DNA from: JBBSGD01 sp038254435
Lineage (GTDB): Bacteria; Actinomycetota; CADDZG01; WHSQ01
DNA: 40,590 bases
Assembly (NCBI GenBank): GCA_038254435.1
Contig: JBBSGD010000016.1
Coordinates: 1 to 40,590, forward strand
Reading direction: 5' to 3'
The first letter of the stretch is position 1, and each line of letters opens with the position of its first letter. The notes under the pieces are model-generated. The model had not been told where the DNA came from, made no database searches, and saw only the letters and a program-made list of their open reading frames with translations. The translations under genes were made by a program, and so were the position numbers. Shown in pieces: positions 25,658 through 32,514 of this stretch.

Positions 25658-26689
25658 ATGGCAAATGCGACAGGTGTGGCGTCTCCGACGCTGACGCGCG
25701 CCGACTTCACCTCGGACCAAGAGGTCAGATGGTGCCCGGGGTGCGGTGACTACGCGATCCTTGCCGCCATTCAAGCCTTCTTACCGGAGCTCGGCGTGCC
25801 GCGGGAAAAGATCGTGTTCGTGTCGGGCATCGGTTGCGCGGCTCGTTTCCCCTATTACATGAACACCTACGGCGTGCACACGATCCACGGACGCGCGCCG
25901 GCCATCGCTACAGGCCTTGCCACGGCCCGGCCCGATTTGCAGGTGTGGGTCGTGACGGGCGACGGCGACGCGCTCAGCATTGGGGGCAATCACTTCATCC
26001 ACACGCTGAGGCGCAACGTCAACCTCAAGGTCCTGCTCTTCAACAACCAGATCTACGGGCTGACCAAGGGCCAGTACTCGCCCACTTCGGAGAAGGGCAA
26101 GGTCACCAAGTCGACGCCTTTCGGCTCACTGGAGCAGCCTTTCAATCCAGTGTCACTCGCGCTGGCCAGCGAGGCGAGCTTCGTGGCGCGTGCCATCGAC
26201 ATCGACCGCAAGCACATGCCACAAATGCTCAGGCGTATGGCACAGCATCGCGGCACGGCGCTGCTCGAGATCTACCAGAACTGCGTGATCTTCAACGACG
26301 GCGCGTTCCTCGGGCTCACCGGTAAAGAAGGACGCTCTCAGAACCGCATCTACCTCGAGCACGGTAAGCCCATTCGCTTCGGCCGTGATGGCGAGCACGG
26401 AGTGCGGGCGACGCCGACCGGCAAGCTCGAGATCGTCGATGTCGCCGAGGTGGGCGAAGAGGCACTCGTCGTGCACGACGAGCAGCGCGACGATCCAAGC
26501 TTCGCGTTTGCGCTGTCGCGCCTTGCTGCCAATCCCTCGTCGCCGACGCCGCTCGGAGTCTTTCGAGACGTCGAGCGCCCGCTCTATTCGGATGGGATCG
26601 AGCATCAGCTTGCGCACGCCATCGACAAGCAGGGCGGCGGGGACTTGACAAAGCTGCTCACCGGCGGCGACGTGTGGACGGTCGAGTGA
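25658..26689 (+). CDS. korB: 2-oxoglutarate:ferredoxin oxidoreductase, beta subunit
   Basis: A 343-residue ThDP-binding beta subunit. It shows the N-terminal WCPGCGDYAIL, whose cysteines belong to the Fe-S cluster site, the ThDP/Mg motif GDGDALSIGGNHF, and FNNQIYGLTKGQYSPTS, which is highly typical of KorB. The start ATG lies one base after the korA stop. The C-terminal region (about 250-343) is variable. The stop overlaps the next small gene (GTGA). Confidence 0.95.
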   Translation: MANATGVASPTLTRADFTSDQEVRWCPGCGDYAILAAIQAFLPELGVPREKIVFVSGIGCAARFPYYMNTYGVHTIHGRAPAIATGLATARPDLQVWVVTGDGDALSIGGNHFIHTLRRNVNLKVLLFNNQIYGLTKGQYSPTSEKGKVTKSTPFGSLEQPFNPVSLALASEASFVARAIDIDRKHMPQMLRRMAQHRGTALLEIYQNCVIFNDGAFLGLTGKEGRSQNRIYLEHGKPIRFGRDGEHGVRATPTGKLEIVDVAEVGEEALVVHDEQRDDPSFAFALSRLAANPSSPTPLGVFRDVERPLYSDGIEHQLAHAIDKQGGGDLTKLLTGGDVWTVE

Positions 26690-26916
26690 CGGGCGACTCC
26701 GAAGAAGAGCGCGTCCGCCGCCGCGCCCGCGAGATGCTCACCGGCGCAGAAGGAAACGCGGACGCGGCCGGGGACAAGAGCTCGGCGCGACGCGCCGCCC
26801 GAGGCATCCTCGAGGAGTCCGCCGAGAGAGTCAACGACGCGGCAGTCACCGATCCCGACGACGAGGACGTCATCCGGAGGGGCTCGGAGGAGACGGCGGT
26901 CGACCCCGGCTCCTAG
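26686..26916 (+). CDS. small charged protein of unknown function
   Basis: A 76-residue, strongly hydrophilic protein rich in Arg, Glu, Asp and Ala with no membrane segment. The C-terminal part DPDDEDVIRRGSEETA and the Arg/Glu-rich RARGILEES-like helix look regular and may form a short coiled helix. GTG 26686 overlaps the korB stop, so it is co-translated with the Kor genes. I do not recognise the family. The TAG stop overlaps the first arm of an inverted repeat. Confidence 0.6.
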   Translation: MTGDSEEERVRRRAREMLTGAEGNADAAGDKSSARRAARGILEESAERVNDAAVTDPDDEDVIRRGSEETAVDPGS

Positions 26917-26946
26917 TCACAGCGCGCGGGGAACGTATCCTGTGAC
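26916..26946. promoter_or_regulatory. inverted repeat overlapping the promoter of the duplicated membrane module
   Basis: GTCACAG (26916-26922) and CTGTGAC (26940-26946) are perfect 7-base inverted arms separated by 17 bases. The right arm overlaps a candidate -10 box TATCCT (26936-26941) and the expected transcription start (about 26948), just before the ribosome binding site GGGGAGGGG. Position and symmetry suggest a repressor operator for the A1-B1-A2-B2 operon. Confidence 0.45.
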
Positions 26947-26963
26947 GCAATGAGGGGAGGGGA

Positions 26964-27392
26964 GTGAACGGCCTTCGGGCACTGTGGCGCGGCCTTGCCA
27001 CGGCAGGGCTTCTTGCCGCCATCGTGTGGGGCAGCTTGGGGGCAACGGACGACACTTTTCCGATCGGACCGTTTCATCAGTACGCGCGCGCGGATCCGCC
27101 CAACGGCCGCATCTCGGTGCCCTACCTGCAGGGCCGCACCGGCTCGGGACCTTGGAAGCCCATCCTGTTCGCCGATCTCGGCCTCAGGCGCGCCGAGATC
27201 GAGGGACAGCTCGGCCTGCTGCAGGTTCCGGTAAACAGACTCTTGCCGAGGCTGGCGAACGCCTACGCGACCTTTGATCCCGGGGCCGAGGCCCCCGACG
27301 CGCTTCGCTTGATGTACAAGACGTATCTCTTACAGGGGGGACGAGCCATCGACATCGAGACTTCCGAGCGCGCCCGGTGGACGAGATCGTGA
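26964..27392 (+). CDS. module protein A1: small protein with an N-terminal membrane anchor
   Basis: A 142-residue protein with one hydrophobic N-terminal segment (GLATAGLLAAIVWGSLGA) acting as signal or anchor, then a motif DDTFPIGPFHQYARADPP and a helical C-terminal part (VNRLLPRLANAYATF, RLMYKTYLLQGGRAIDIE). It is homologous to the A2 protein 1.3 kb downstream: both keep (W/F)P-x-x-PF-x-QY after the anchor, a GLR segment, a leucine-rich NxY helix and a GGR near the end. GTG 26964 follows GGGGAGGGG. The stop overlaps the B1 start (GTGA). Anchor-plus-small-domain and pairing with an HTTM protein recall SdpA, but homology to SdpA is not shown. No catalytic motif is visible. Confidence 0.75.
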   Translation: MNGLRALWRGLATAGLLAAIVWGSLGATDDTFPIGPFHQYARADPPNGRISVPYLQGRTGSGPWKPILFADLGLRRAEIEGQLGLLQVPVNRLLPRLANAYATFDPGAEAPDALRLMYKTYLLQGGRAIDIETSERARWTRS

Positions 27393-28282
27393 ACATCGCA
27401 GGGGCGACCCGCGCCTGGTTGTTTGCTGCCATGCCAAGGGGACGGATAGCGGTCCTCAGGACGGCAATCTATCTCTTCGTCGTGCTCGACGTCGTGTACA
27501 TGAGGGCGTGGGTGGCAGACCACGGCACAGTGCCGGCGTCGCTGTGGCATCCGCTCATGTTCGAGAGAGTGCTGTACCTTCCGGTTCCCACGCCGGGCTT
27601 CGTAACCGTGGTCAAGGTGATGCTCGTTGTGGCGGCGCTGGCCGCCGCAAGCGGACGCTGGCCGCGCTTTGCCGGCACGGCAGTCTTCCTTCTCTACCTC
27701 GAATGGCAGTTCATTGCCTTTTCCTACGGCAAGGTCGACCATGATCGCTTTGCGCTGCTCGTCGCCCTGGCGGTGCTCCCGACTGCGGGTCTCGCTCGCT
27801 GGGGCGACAAGGAACGTTCGCAGGCTGCCGGCTGGGCTCTCAGGCTCATCATGATCGCCGTTGTCGCGGTCTACTTCATGTCGGTAATCGCCAAGATCCG
27901 TTACGGGGGGCTCGACTGGGTCAGCTCGGCTACCGCCATGCGGGCGGTGCTCAGAAGGGGAACCATGTTCTCAGACCCGTTCAGGAATCTACCGTGGGTG
28001 TTCGTCTTCTTCCAGTACGTGACCTTCGCCTTCGAGCTGGGCTCACCGTTGATGCTCGCCAGAGGACGGATCGGCCGCACCTATGCGCTGATTGCCCTCG
28101 GCTTTCACACGATGAACCTGTTTGCGATCGGCATCATGTTTTGGCCGCAAGTGGTTTGCCTCGGCGCGTTCTTCCGTCTCGAGCGCCTGCACCTACCGGC
28201 CGGACTGGCGTGGTTGTCGCCGCGCGCGAGGCCGGCAGAGGTGGAGCCGGCGCGCCTGTCGCGCGGCGTGCGCGCGGGGTAG
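27389..28282 (+). CDS. module protein B1: polytopic HTTM/SdpB-like membrane protein
   Basis: A 297-residue membrane protein with roughly seven hydrophobic segments. It resembles the HTTM domain (the transmembrane domain of vitamin-K-dependent gamma-carboxylase relatives, including SdpB): FSYGKVDHDRFALLVALAVL in the centre, then VIAKIRYGGLDWVSSATAMR, a FELGSPLML helix and a C-terminal FHTMNLFAIGIMFWPQV. The same blocks occur in B2. GTG 27389 overlaps the A1 stop; GTG 27377 in frame is an alternative. The C-terminal 30 residues are basic and cytoplasmic-like. In HTTM proteins the conserved Lys/His region is thought to act in carboxylation or related chemistry; function here is unknown. Confidence 0.78.
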   Translation: MNIAGATRAWLFAAMPRGRIAVLRTAIYLFVVLDVVYMRAWVADHGTVPASLWHPLMFERVLYLPVPTPGFVTVVKVMLVVAALAAASGRWPRFAGTAVFLLYLEWQFIAFSYGKVDHDRFALLVALAVLPTAGLARWGDKERSQAAGWALRLIMIAVVAVYFMSVIAKIRYGGLDWVSSATAMRAVLRRGTMFSDPFRNLPWVFVFFQYVTFAFELGSPLMLARGRIGRTYALIALGFHTMNLFAIGIMFWPQVVCLGAFFRLERLHLPAGLAWLSPRARPAEVEPARLSRGVRAG

Positions 28283-28288
28283 CCGAGG

Positions 28289-28720
28289 ATGCTGAGCGCG
28301 CGCCGGCGCCGTTCGAGGATCGTTGCCGGCGGCGCGGTTGCCTGCGCGCTGTTGGCGGGAGCGGCCTGGGGCACGGCGGATGAGTGGCCGTTCGCTCCCT
28401 TCAGCCAGTACTCGGGCAGCGCGCAGCCCAGCAGCACGTACTCGAGCTTCTCGGTCACCGCAATCGACGAGCTAGGCCGGCGCTTCTCGCTGCCCCCTCG
28501 CTTGATGGGCCTGCGTTCGGTAGAGCTCGCTGAGCAGGTGGAAGCGCATCGCACGGCGCTTGCCGATTTGCTGAGCCTCCTGAGGAACAGCTACGTGCGA
28601 CTTCATGCCGACCGCACGCCGCTTCGAAGGCTGATCCTGAAGGAGCACGTCGTGAGCCTTCGAGGGGGCCGTCTCGCAGGCGAGCGCGCGCGCGCGATCG
28701 CGTGGTGGTCCGATGAGTGA
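28289..28720 (+). CDS. module protein A2: paralogue of A1
   Basis: A 143-residue protein with an Arg-rich N-terminus, a hydrophobic anchor (IVAGGAVACALLAGAAWG), then ADEWPFAPFSQYSGSAQP and a helical C-terminal part (LADLLSLLRNSYVRL, LILKEHVVSLRGGRLAGE). It aligns with A1 over its full length at low identity, with the (W/F)P-x-x-PF-x-QY core best conserved. ATG 28289 lies six bases after the B1 stop. The stop is eight bases inside the B2 gene, so A2 and B2 overlap. Low identity between A1 and A2 suggests an old duplication with divergence of specificity. Confidence 0.75.
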   Translation: MLSARRRRSRIVAGGAVACALLAGAAWGTADEWPFAPFSQYSGSAQPSSTYSSFSVTAIDELGRRFSLPPRLMGLRSVELAEQVEAHRTALADLLSLLRNSYVRLHADRTPLRRLILKEHVVSLRGGRLAGERARAIAWWSDE

Positions 28721-29609
28721 CTCGAGCGCGGCACGGTCGCTCACCGGGCGCGCTCGGGGGGCTCTTGTGTGGTGGTTTGCTCCACTTCCGCTGGGGCGGG
28801 TGGCGGCGTTTCGGGTAGCGGCTTACGCGTTCGTATTCATCGACGTCCTCGGCCTGCGTCCGTGGGTCTCCGCGCACGGGTCGGTGGCGGGAGAGCTGTA
28901 CCGTCCGCTTCTCGTCGGACGGCTGCTGCATCTGCCGACTCCGACCCCTCTCCTTACGTCCGTTGTCGAGATTGCGCTGCTGCTGAGCGCGGGGGCGGCA
29001 CTCACGGGCCGCTGGCCGCGTGCCGCGGGTTGGGCGGTGTTCGCCCTCTATTCGGAGTGGATGGTCATCGCCTTCTCCTACGGCAAGGTCGACCACGATC
29101 GCTGGGCGTTTCTCGTGGCTCTTGCGGTCTTGCCAACCGTCGGACGTGCCCGGCTCGGCCAGCGCACTCCCAGCGATGCGGCCGGCTGGGCACTGCGCTG
29201 TATCCAGCTGGCGGTGGTGGCTACCTACTTCCTGTCGCTGTGGGCAAAACTCCGCTTCGGCGGCTTCGGATGGCCGTCGAGCGCGGTGCTGGAGCGCGCC
29301 ATTCTTCAGCGCGGAACGTTTCTTGCCACACCTCTTCTCGACCATCCGGGCATTCTGGTGGCTGCCCAATACGGGACCGTAATCTTTGAGCTGTGCTCGC
29401 CCCTGTTGCTCGTAAGGGGCCGGGTGGGGCGTGCCTATCTGGTGGCCGCGGCAGGTTTTCACGTAGTGACTTACGCCGCGATCTCGATCATGTTCTGGCC
29501 CCACGTTCTGTGCCTTCTGTGCGCCTTCCTCCCGCTCGAGCGCGTGCGCCTCGATGGTGCGATGCGGCGTCTGCTCGCGCGCCCGGGCGCGCCGTTACGT
29601 GGCGGGTGA
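28713..29609 (+). CDS. module protein B2: paralogue of B1 (HTTM/SdpB-like)
   Basis: A 298-residue polytopic membrane protein homologous to B1 along its whole length. Shared blocks include a PLGRVAAFRVAAYAFVFIDV opening, FSYGKVDHDRWAFLVALAVL, WAKLRFGGFGWPSSAVLERA, ILQRGTF, FELCSPLLLVRGRVGRAYL and FHVVTYAAISIMFWPHV. ATG 28713 overlaps the A2 stop. Retention of the GKVDHDR and AK(I/L)R(Y/F)GG segments in both copies, while loops have diverged, marks these as the likely functional centre. It is the last gene of the four-gene run; the next gene is convergent. Confidence 0.78.
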   Translation: MSDSSAARSLTGRARGALVWWFAPLPLGRVAAFRVAAYAFVFIDVLGLRPWVSAHGSVAGELYRPLLVGRLLHLPTPTPLLTSVVEIALLLSAGAALTGRWPRAAGWAVFALYSEWMVIAFSYGKVDHDRWAFLVALAVLPTVGRARLGQRTPSDAAGWALRCIQLAVVATYFLSLWAKLRFGGFGWPSSAVLERAILQRGTFLATPLLDHPGILVAAQYGTVIFELCSPLLLVRGRVGRAYLVAAAGFHVVTYAAISIMFWPHVLCLLCAFLPLERVRLDGAMRRLLARPGAPLRGG

Positions 29610-29655
29610 TCCGGGTCCTGGTCTCTGGCGTGGCCGGCTCGCTCGAAGTTTGGGG

Positions 29656-30990
29656 CTACGAGCTGCCGGCGGAGACCTGCAGCGTCACGGTGTCTCCACT
29701 GTCTAGCGGAACTCCGGTCTGTGGGTCGGTGTCGACGACGGTGCCCTCCTGCTCGGTCGACGTGATGGGTTGCAGGATCACGTAGTAACCCTCACCTCTC
29801 AGAATGTCGGCCACCTGGTCCGCGGGCGCGCCGATGACCCCGCTCCGGAGTGCTTCGGACGAGGAGCCGGGCGGAGGAGTGCCCGTGGGCGCAAGCGTCT
29901 GCTCGGGTAGCGGAGTGGGGCTGCTGGGGGAGGTTTGGCCGCCCCCTTTGGAGCCGTGATTACCGGGCGAGCCGTGACCGGAGGCGCCGCCGGAGGCCCG
30001 GGACCCGGCCGAAGGCGTGTTGCCGCTGCCGCCGGACAGGAGCTGAGGGACAAAGTAGGCGGCTGCCGCGGCGAGAAGGAGACCGAGGACGAGCCCGACT
30101 AATACGGCTCGCTTGCGCCCCGTGGGCTTGGTCGGCGGCGGTTGGGATGCCGGCTCGAGCGCAGCTCGGCGAGTGTGCTCGGGCTCGGCGCGCGGAGCCA
30201 CCAGGTCGGCTTTCATGTCCACAGCGCTCCGGTAACGCCCCTCGGGCCGGCGGGCCGTGGCGCGCCGGGTGACGTCGTCCACCCAGCCCGGCAGCTCGGG
30301 ATCGACGGCGCTGGGAGCAGGCACTTCGGCCGAGAGCCGGGCCAGCGCGATGCCAAGGGCCGAGTCACCCGTGAAGGGAAGCGTGCCGGTCAGCATCTCG
30401 AAGAAGACGATCCCCAGCGAGTACAGGTCGGACTGCGGTCCGATGCCGGCTCCGGTTGCCTGCTCCGGGGAGAGGTAGTTGGGGCTCCCCACGAGAGAGC
30501 CTGCCGAGGTGAGCGTGCCGTCTCCGAGCGTGCGTGCGATCCCAAAGTCGGTGACCTTGACCTCGTCGCCGGCTCCGACGATCACGTTTGCCGGCTTGAT
30601 GTCGCGGTGCACCACTCCTGCCGCGTGGGCTTTGTCGAGGGCGCTGCACACACGGGCCGCGATGCGAGCTGCGCGTTCGGGTGCAAGGCGCGACTCGGCA
30701 GCCAGCACCTCGGCGAGATCGCGACCTTGAACGAGCTCCATCACTATGCAATGCATGTCGTCTTCGGCCCAGTAGTCGTAGACCGTGGCGATGTTTGGAT
30801 GAGAAAGGCGCGCCACCGAACGAGCTTCTCGCCGAAAGCGCTCGGTGAACTCCTCGTCCCTCATCAGCTCTCTCTTCAGCACCTTGACGGCCACCGTGCG
30901 ACCCAGCCGCGTGTCCTCTGCTGAATACACGGTGCTCATGCCCCCGGAACCGATCTCTGGTCCGAGCTGATAGCGGTGCTGAAGCTCCAT
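29656..30990 (-). CDS. membrane Ser/Thr protein kinase with one PASTA domain
   Basis: A 444-residue PknB-type kinase on the minus strand. The kinase domain (1 to about 265) has the glycine loop GSGGMSTVY, ATP-binding Lys36, catalytic Asp130 in HRDIKPANV, DFG at 148-150 and SPEQ. A juxtamembrane linker is followed by one transmembrane segment (AVLVGLVLGLLLAAAAAYFV, about 298-317), a Gly/Ser/Pro-rich extracytoplasmic linker and a single C-terminal PASTA repeat (APADQVADILRGEGYYV ... DTDPQTGVPLDSGDTVTL). PASTA domains sense cell-wall fragments, so it probably regulates growth or wall synthesis. ATG 30990 is six bases after a TAACTT box, a leaderless arrangement. A single PASTA is fewer than the usual three to four of PknB. 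Confidence 0.93.
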   Translation of the reverse strand: MELQHRYQLGPEIGSGGMSTVYSAEDTRLGRTVAVKVLKRELMRDEEFTERFRREARSVARLSHPNIATVYDYWAEDDMHCIVMELVQGRDLAEVLAAESRLAPERAARIAARVCSALDKAHAAGVVHRDIKPANVIVGAGDEVKVTDFGIARTLGDGTLTSAGSLVGSPNYLSPEQATGAGIGPQSDLYSLGIVFFEMLTGTLPFTGDSALGIALARLSAEVPAPSAVDPELPGWVDDVTRRATARRPEGRYRSAVDMKADLVAPRAEPEHTRRAALEPASQPPPTKPTGRKRAVLVGLVLGLLLAAAAAYFVPQLLSGGSGNTPSAGSRASGGASGHGSPGNHGSKGGGQTSPSSPTPLPEQTLAPTGTPPPGSSSEALRSGVIGAPADQVADILRGEGYYVILQPITSTEQEGTVVDTDPQTGVPLDSGDTVTLQVSAGSS

Positions 30991-30996
30991 AGTGGG

Positions 30997-31002
30997 AAGT
31001 TA
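30997..31002 (-). promoter_or_regulatory. -10 box of a leaderless promoter for the PASTA kinase
   Basis: On the minus strand the sequence reads TAACTT, then six bases, then the ATG of the kinase gene. It fits TANNNT with no ribosome binding site between. The divergent tldD-like gene has a similar arrangement in the same 78-base gap. Confidence 0.42.
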
Positions 31003-31056
31003 TCGCCCCCGGCGAACGACGGAAACCCCAACCGGAGCAATACGGGCCCGGGCGTG

Positions 31057-31062
31057 TAGCGT
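31057..31062 (+). promoter_or_regulatory. -10 box of a leaderless promoter for the tldD-like gene
   Basis: TAGCGT fits TANNNT and precedes ATG 31069 by six bases (GGTGCG). No Shine-Dalgarno sequence is present. Together with the kinase box on the other strand it makes a compact divergent pair of promoters. Confidence 0.42.
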
Positions 31063-31068
31063 GGTGCG

Positions 31069-32514
31069 ATGCAGCAACACCTGCACCAAGCTCTTGATGC
31101 GGCTTCGGCCGCCCACGCGTCCTACGCGGACGTCCGTATAGTGGTCACGGCGGCCGAGTCCCTATCGGTGAGGGGGCCGCGAGTCGAGTCTCTTGACTCC
31201 TCGGAGGCCATCGGATTCGGCGTCCGGGTGCTGGCGGGTGGAGCCTGGGGCTTCGCGGCGTCCCAGAGCCTCGAGGCGAACGAGGTAGAGGTTGTCGCCC
31301 GGCGCGCGGTCGAAGTGGCCCGAGCCTCGGCCGCCTTTACGAACCGGCCCGTCGAGCTGGTTGACGAGCCGGTACACAGGGACTCCTACACCACCCCGCA
31401 GAGGCGCGACCCCTTCTCCGTTCCCATCGACGACAGGGTGGGGCTCCTGACCTCTGCTACCGAGCTCATGATGAAGACTCCCGGCGTTTATTCGGCTAGA
31501 GGTGCGATGGACCTTCTTCGCCAGCGAACGTATTTCGCGTCCACCGAGGGCGCGCTCATAGACCAGACGATCTTGCAGACCGGAGGCGGGATCGAAGCGA
31601 CGGCCGTGGGCGACGGAGAGGTGCAGAGCCGGTCCTACCCAGGCTCGTCTCGCGGTGGATTCAACACGGGCGGATACGAGATCCTGCAGGACTTGGACCT
31701 TGCCTCGCATGCGGAGGTTACGGCCGAGGAAGCGGTGGCGCTCCTCCAAGCCCCCGAGTGCCCGGCGAAGGTGACCACGCTCGTTCTCGACGGACATCAG
31801 ACCATGCTGCAGCTGCACGAGTCGGTCGGCCATCCCACCGAGCTGGATCGCGTGCTCGGCATGGAGGCCGCTCTCGCGGGCACGTCATTCGTCGGGCTGC
31901 AAGACATCGGACGACTGCGATACGCCTCAGAGGCCGTCAACATCACCTCCGACGCCACCGCCCCAGGGGGCCTCGGGACGTTCGCCTACGACGACGAGGG
32001 TGTTGCCGCGCAGTGCGTCGATCTGGTGCGCGACGGCGTGCTCGTGGGCCTTCAGACATCGCGCGAGACTGCCGGGAAGATCGGAGCCGTTCGCTCGAAC
32101 GGCACCATGCGAGCCGAAGGATGGGAGAACTTCCCTCTCATCCGGATGACCAACGTCAATCTTCTTCCGGGTGAGGGCTCGCTCGAGGACTTGCTGGCGG
32201 ACGTAGACGATGGAATCTACATGGCGACCAACAGGTCGTGGTCGATAGACGACAAGCGCAAGAACTTCCAGTTTGGTTGCGAGATCGCGTGGGAGATCAA
32301 GAACGGCCGGCTCACCCGTATGTTCAAGAACCCTCGTTACACGGGAATCACCACCGAGTTCTGGGGATCTTGTGACGCGGTCGCGGGCAGCGCGGCCTGG
32401 GCGATGCGGGGAACACCCAACTGCGGCAAAGGTCAGCCCGGGCAGACGATGCGCGTCGGCCACGGTACCGCCCCGACACGCTTTCGCGGCGTTTCGACTG
32501 GGGTGTCTCGATGA
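31069..32514 (+). CDS. tldD: TldD-family metalloprotease
   Basis: A 481-residue TldD homologue carrying the zinc motif His250-Glu251-x3-His255 in LQLHESVGHPTELDR, and the family C-terminus with KNPRYTG and GTPNCGKGQPGQTMRVGHG. TldD with TldE forms a heterodimeric protease that degrades unfolded peptides and matures some ribosomally made peptides and the antitoxin CcdA in enterobacteria. ATG 31069 is behind a leaderless -10 box. The stop overlaps the TldE gene. The HESVGH form differs slightly from the HExxGHGLEGD of enterobacterial TldD but the ligands are intact. Substrate unknown. Confidence 0.93.
   Translation: MQQHLHQALDAASAAHASYADVRIVVTAAESLSVRGPRVESLDSSEAIGFGVRVLAGGAWGFAASQSLEANEVEVVARRAVEVARASAAFTNRPVELVDEPVHRDSYTTPQRRDPFSVPIDDRVGLLTSATELMMKTPGVYSARGAMDLLRQRTYFASTEGALIDQTILQTGGGIEATAVGDGEVQSRSYPGSSRGGFNTGGYEILQDLDLASHAEVTAEEAVALLQAPECPAKVTTLVLDGHQTMLQLHESVGHPTELDRVLGMEAALAGTSFVGLQDIGRLRYASEAVNITSDATAPGGLGTFAYDDEGVAAQCVDLVRDGVLVGLQTSRETAGKIGAVRSNGTMRAEGWENFPLIRMTNVNLLPGEGSLEDLLADVDDGIYMATNRSWSIDDKRKNFQFGCEIAWEIKNGRLTRMFKNPRYTGITTEFWGSCDAVAGSAAWAMRGTPNCGKGQPGQTMRVGHGTAPTRFRGVSTGVSR

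Noticed and set aside
26686..26916. The small gene before A1 as an SdpC-like toxin precursor
   Set aside because: It is entirely hydrophilic with no signal peptide, cysteine pair or hydrophobic toxin segment, and it is coupled to korB instead.
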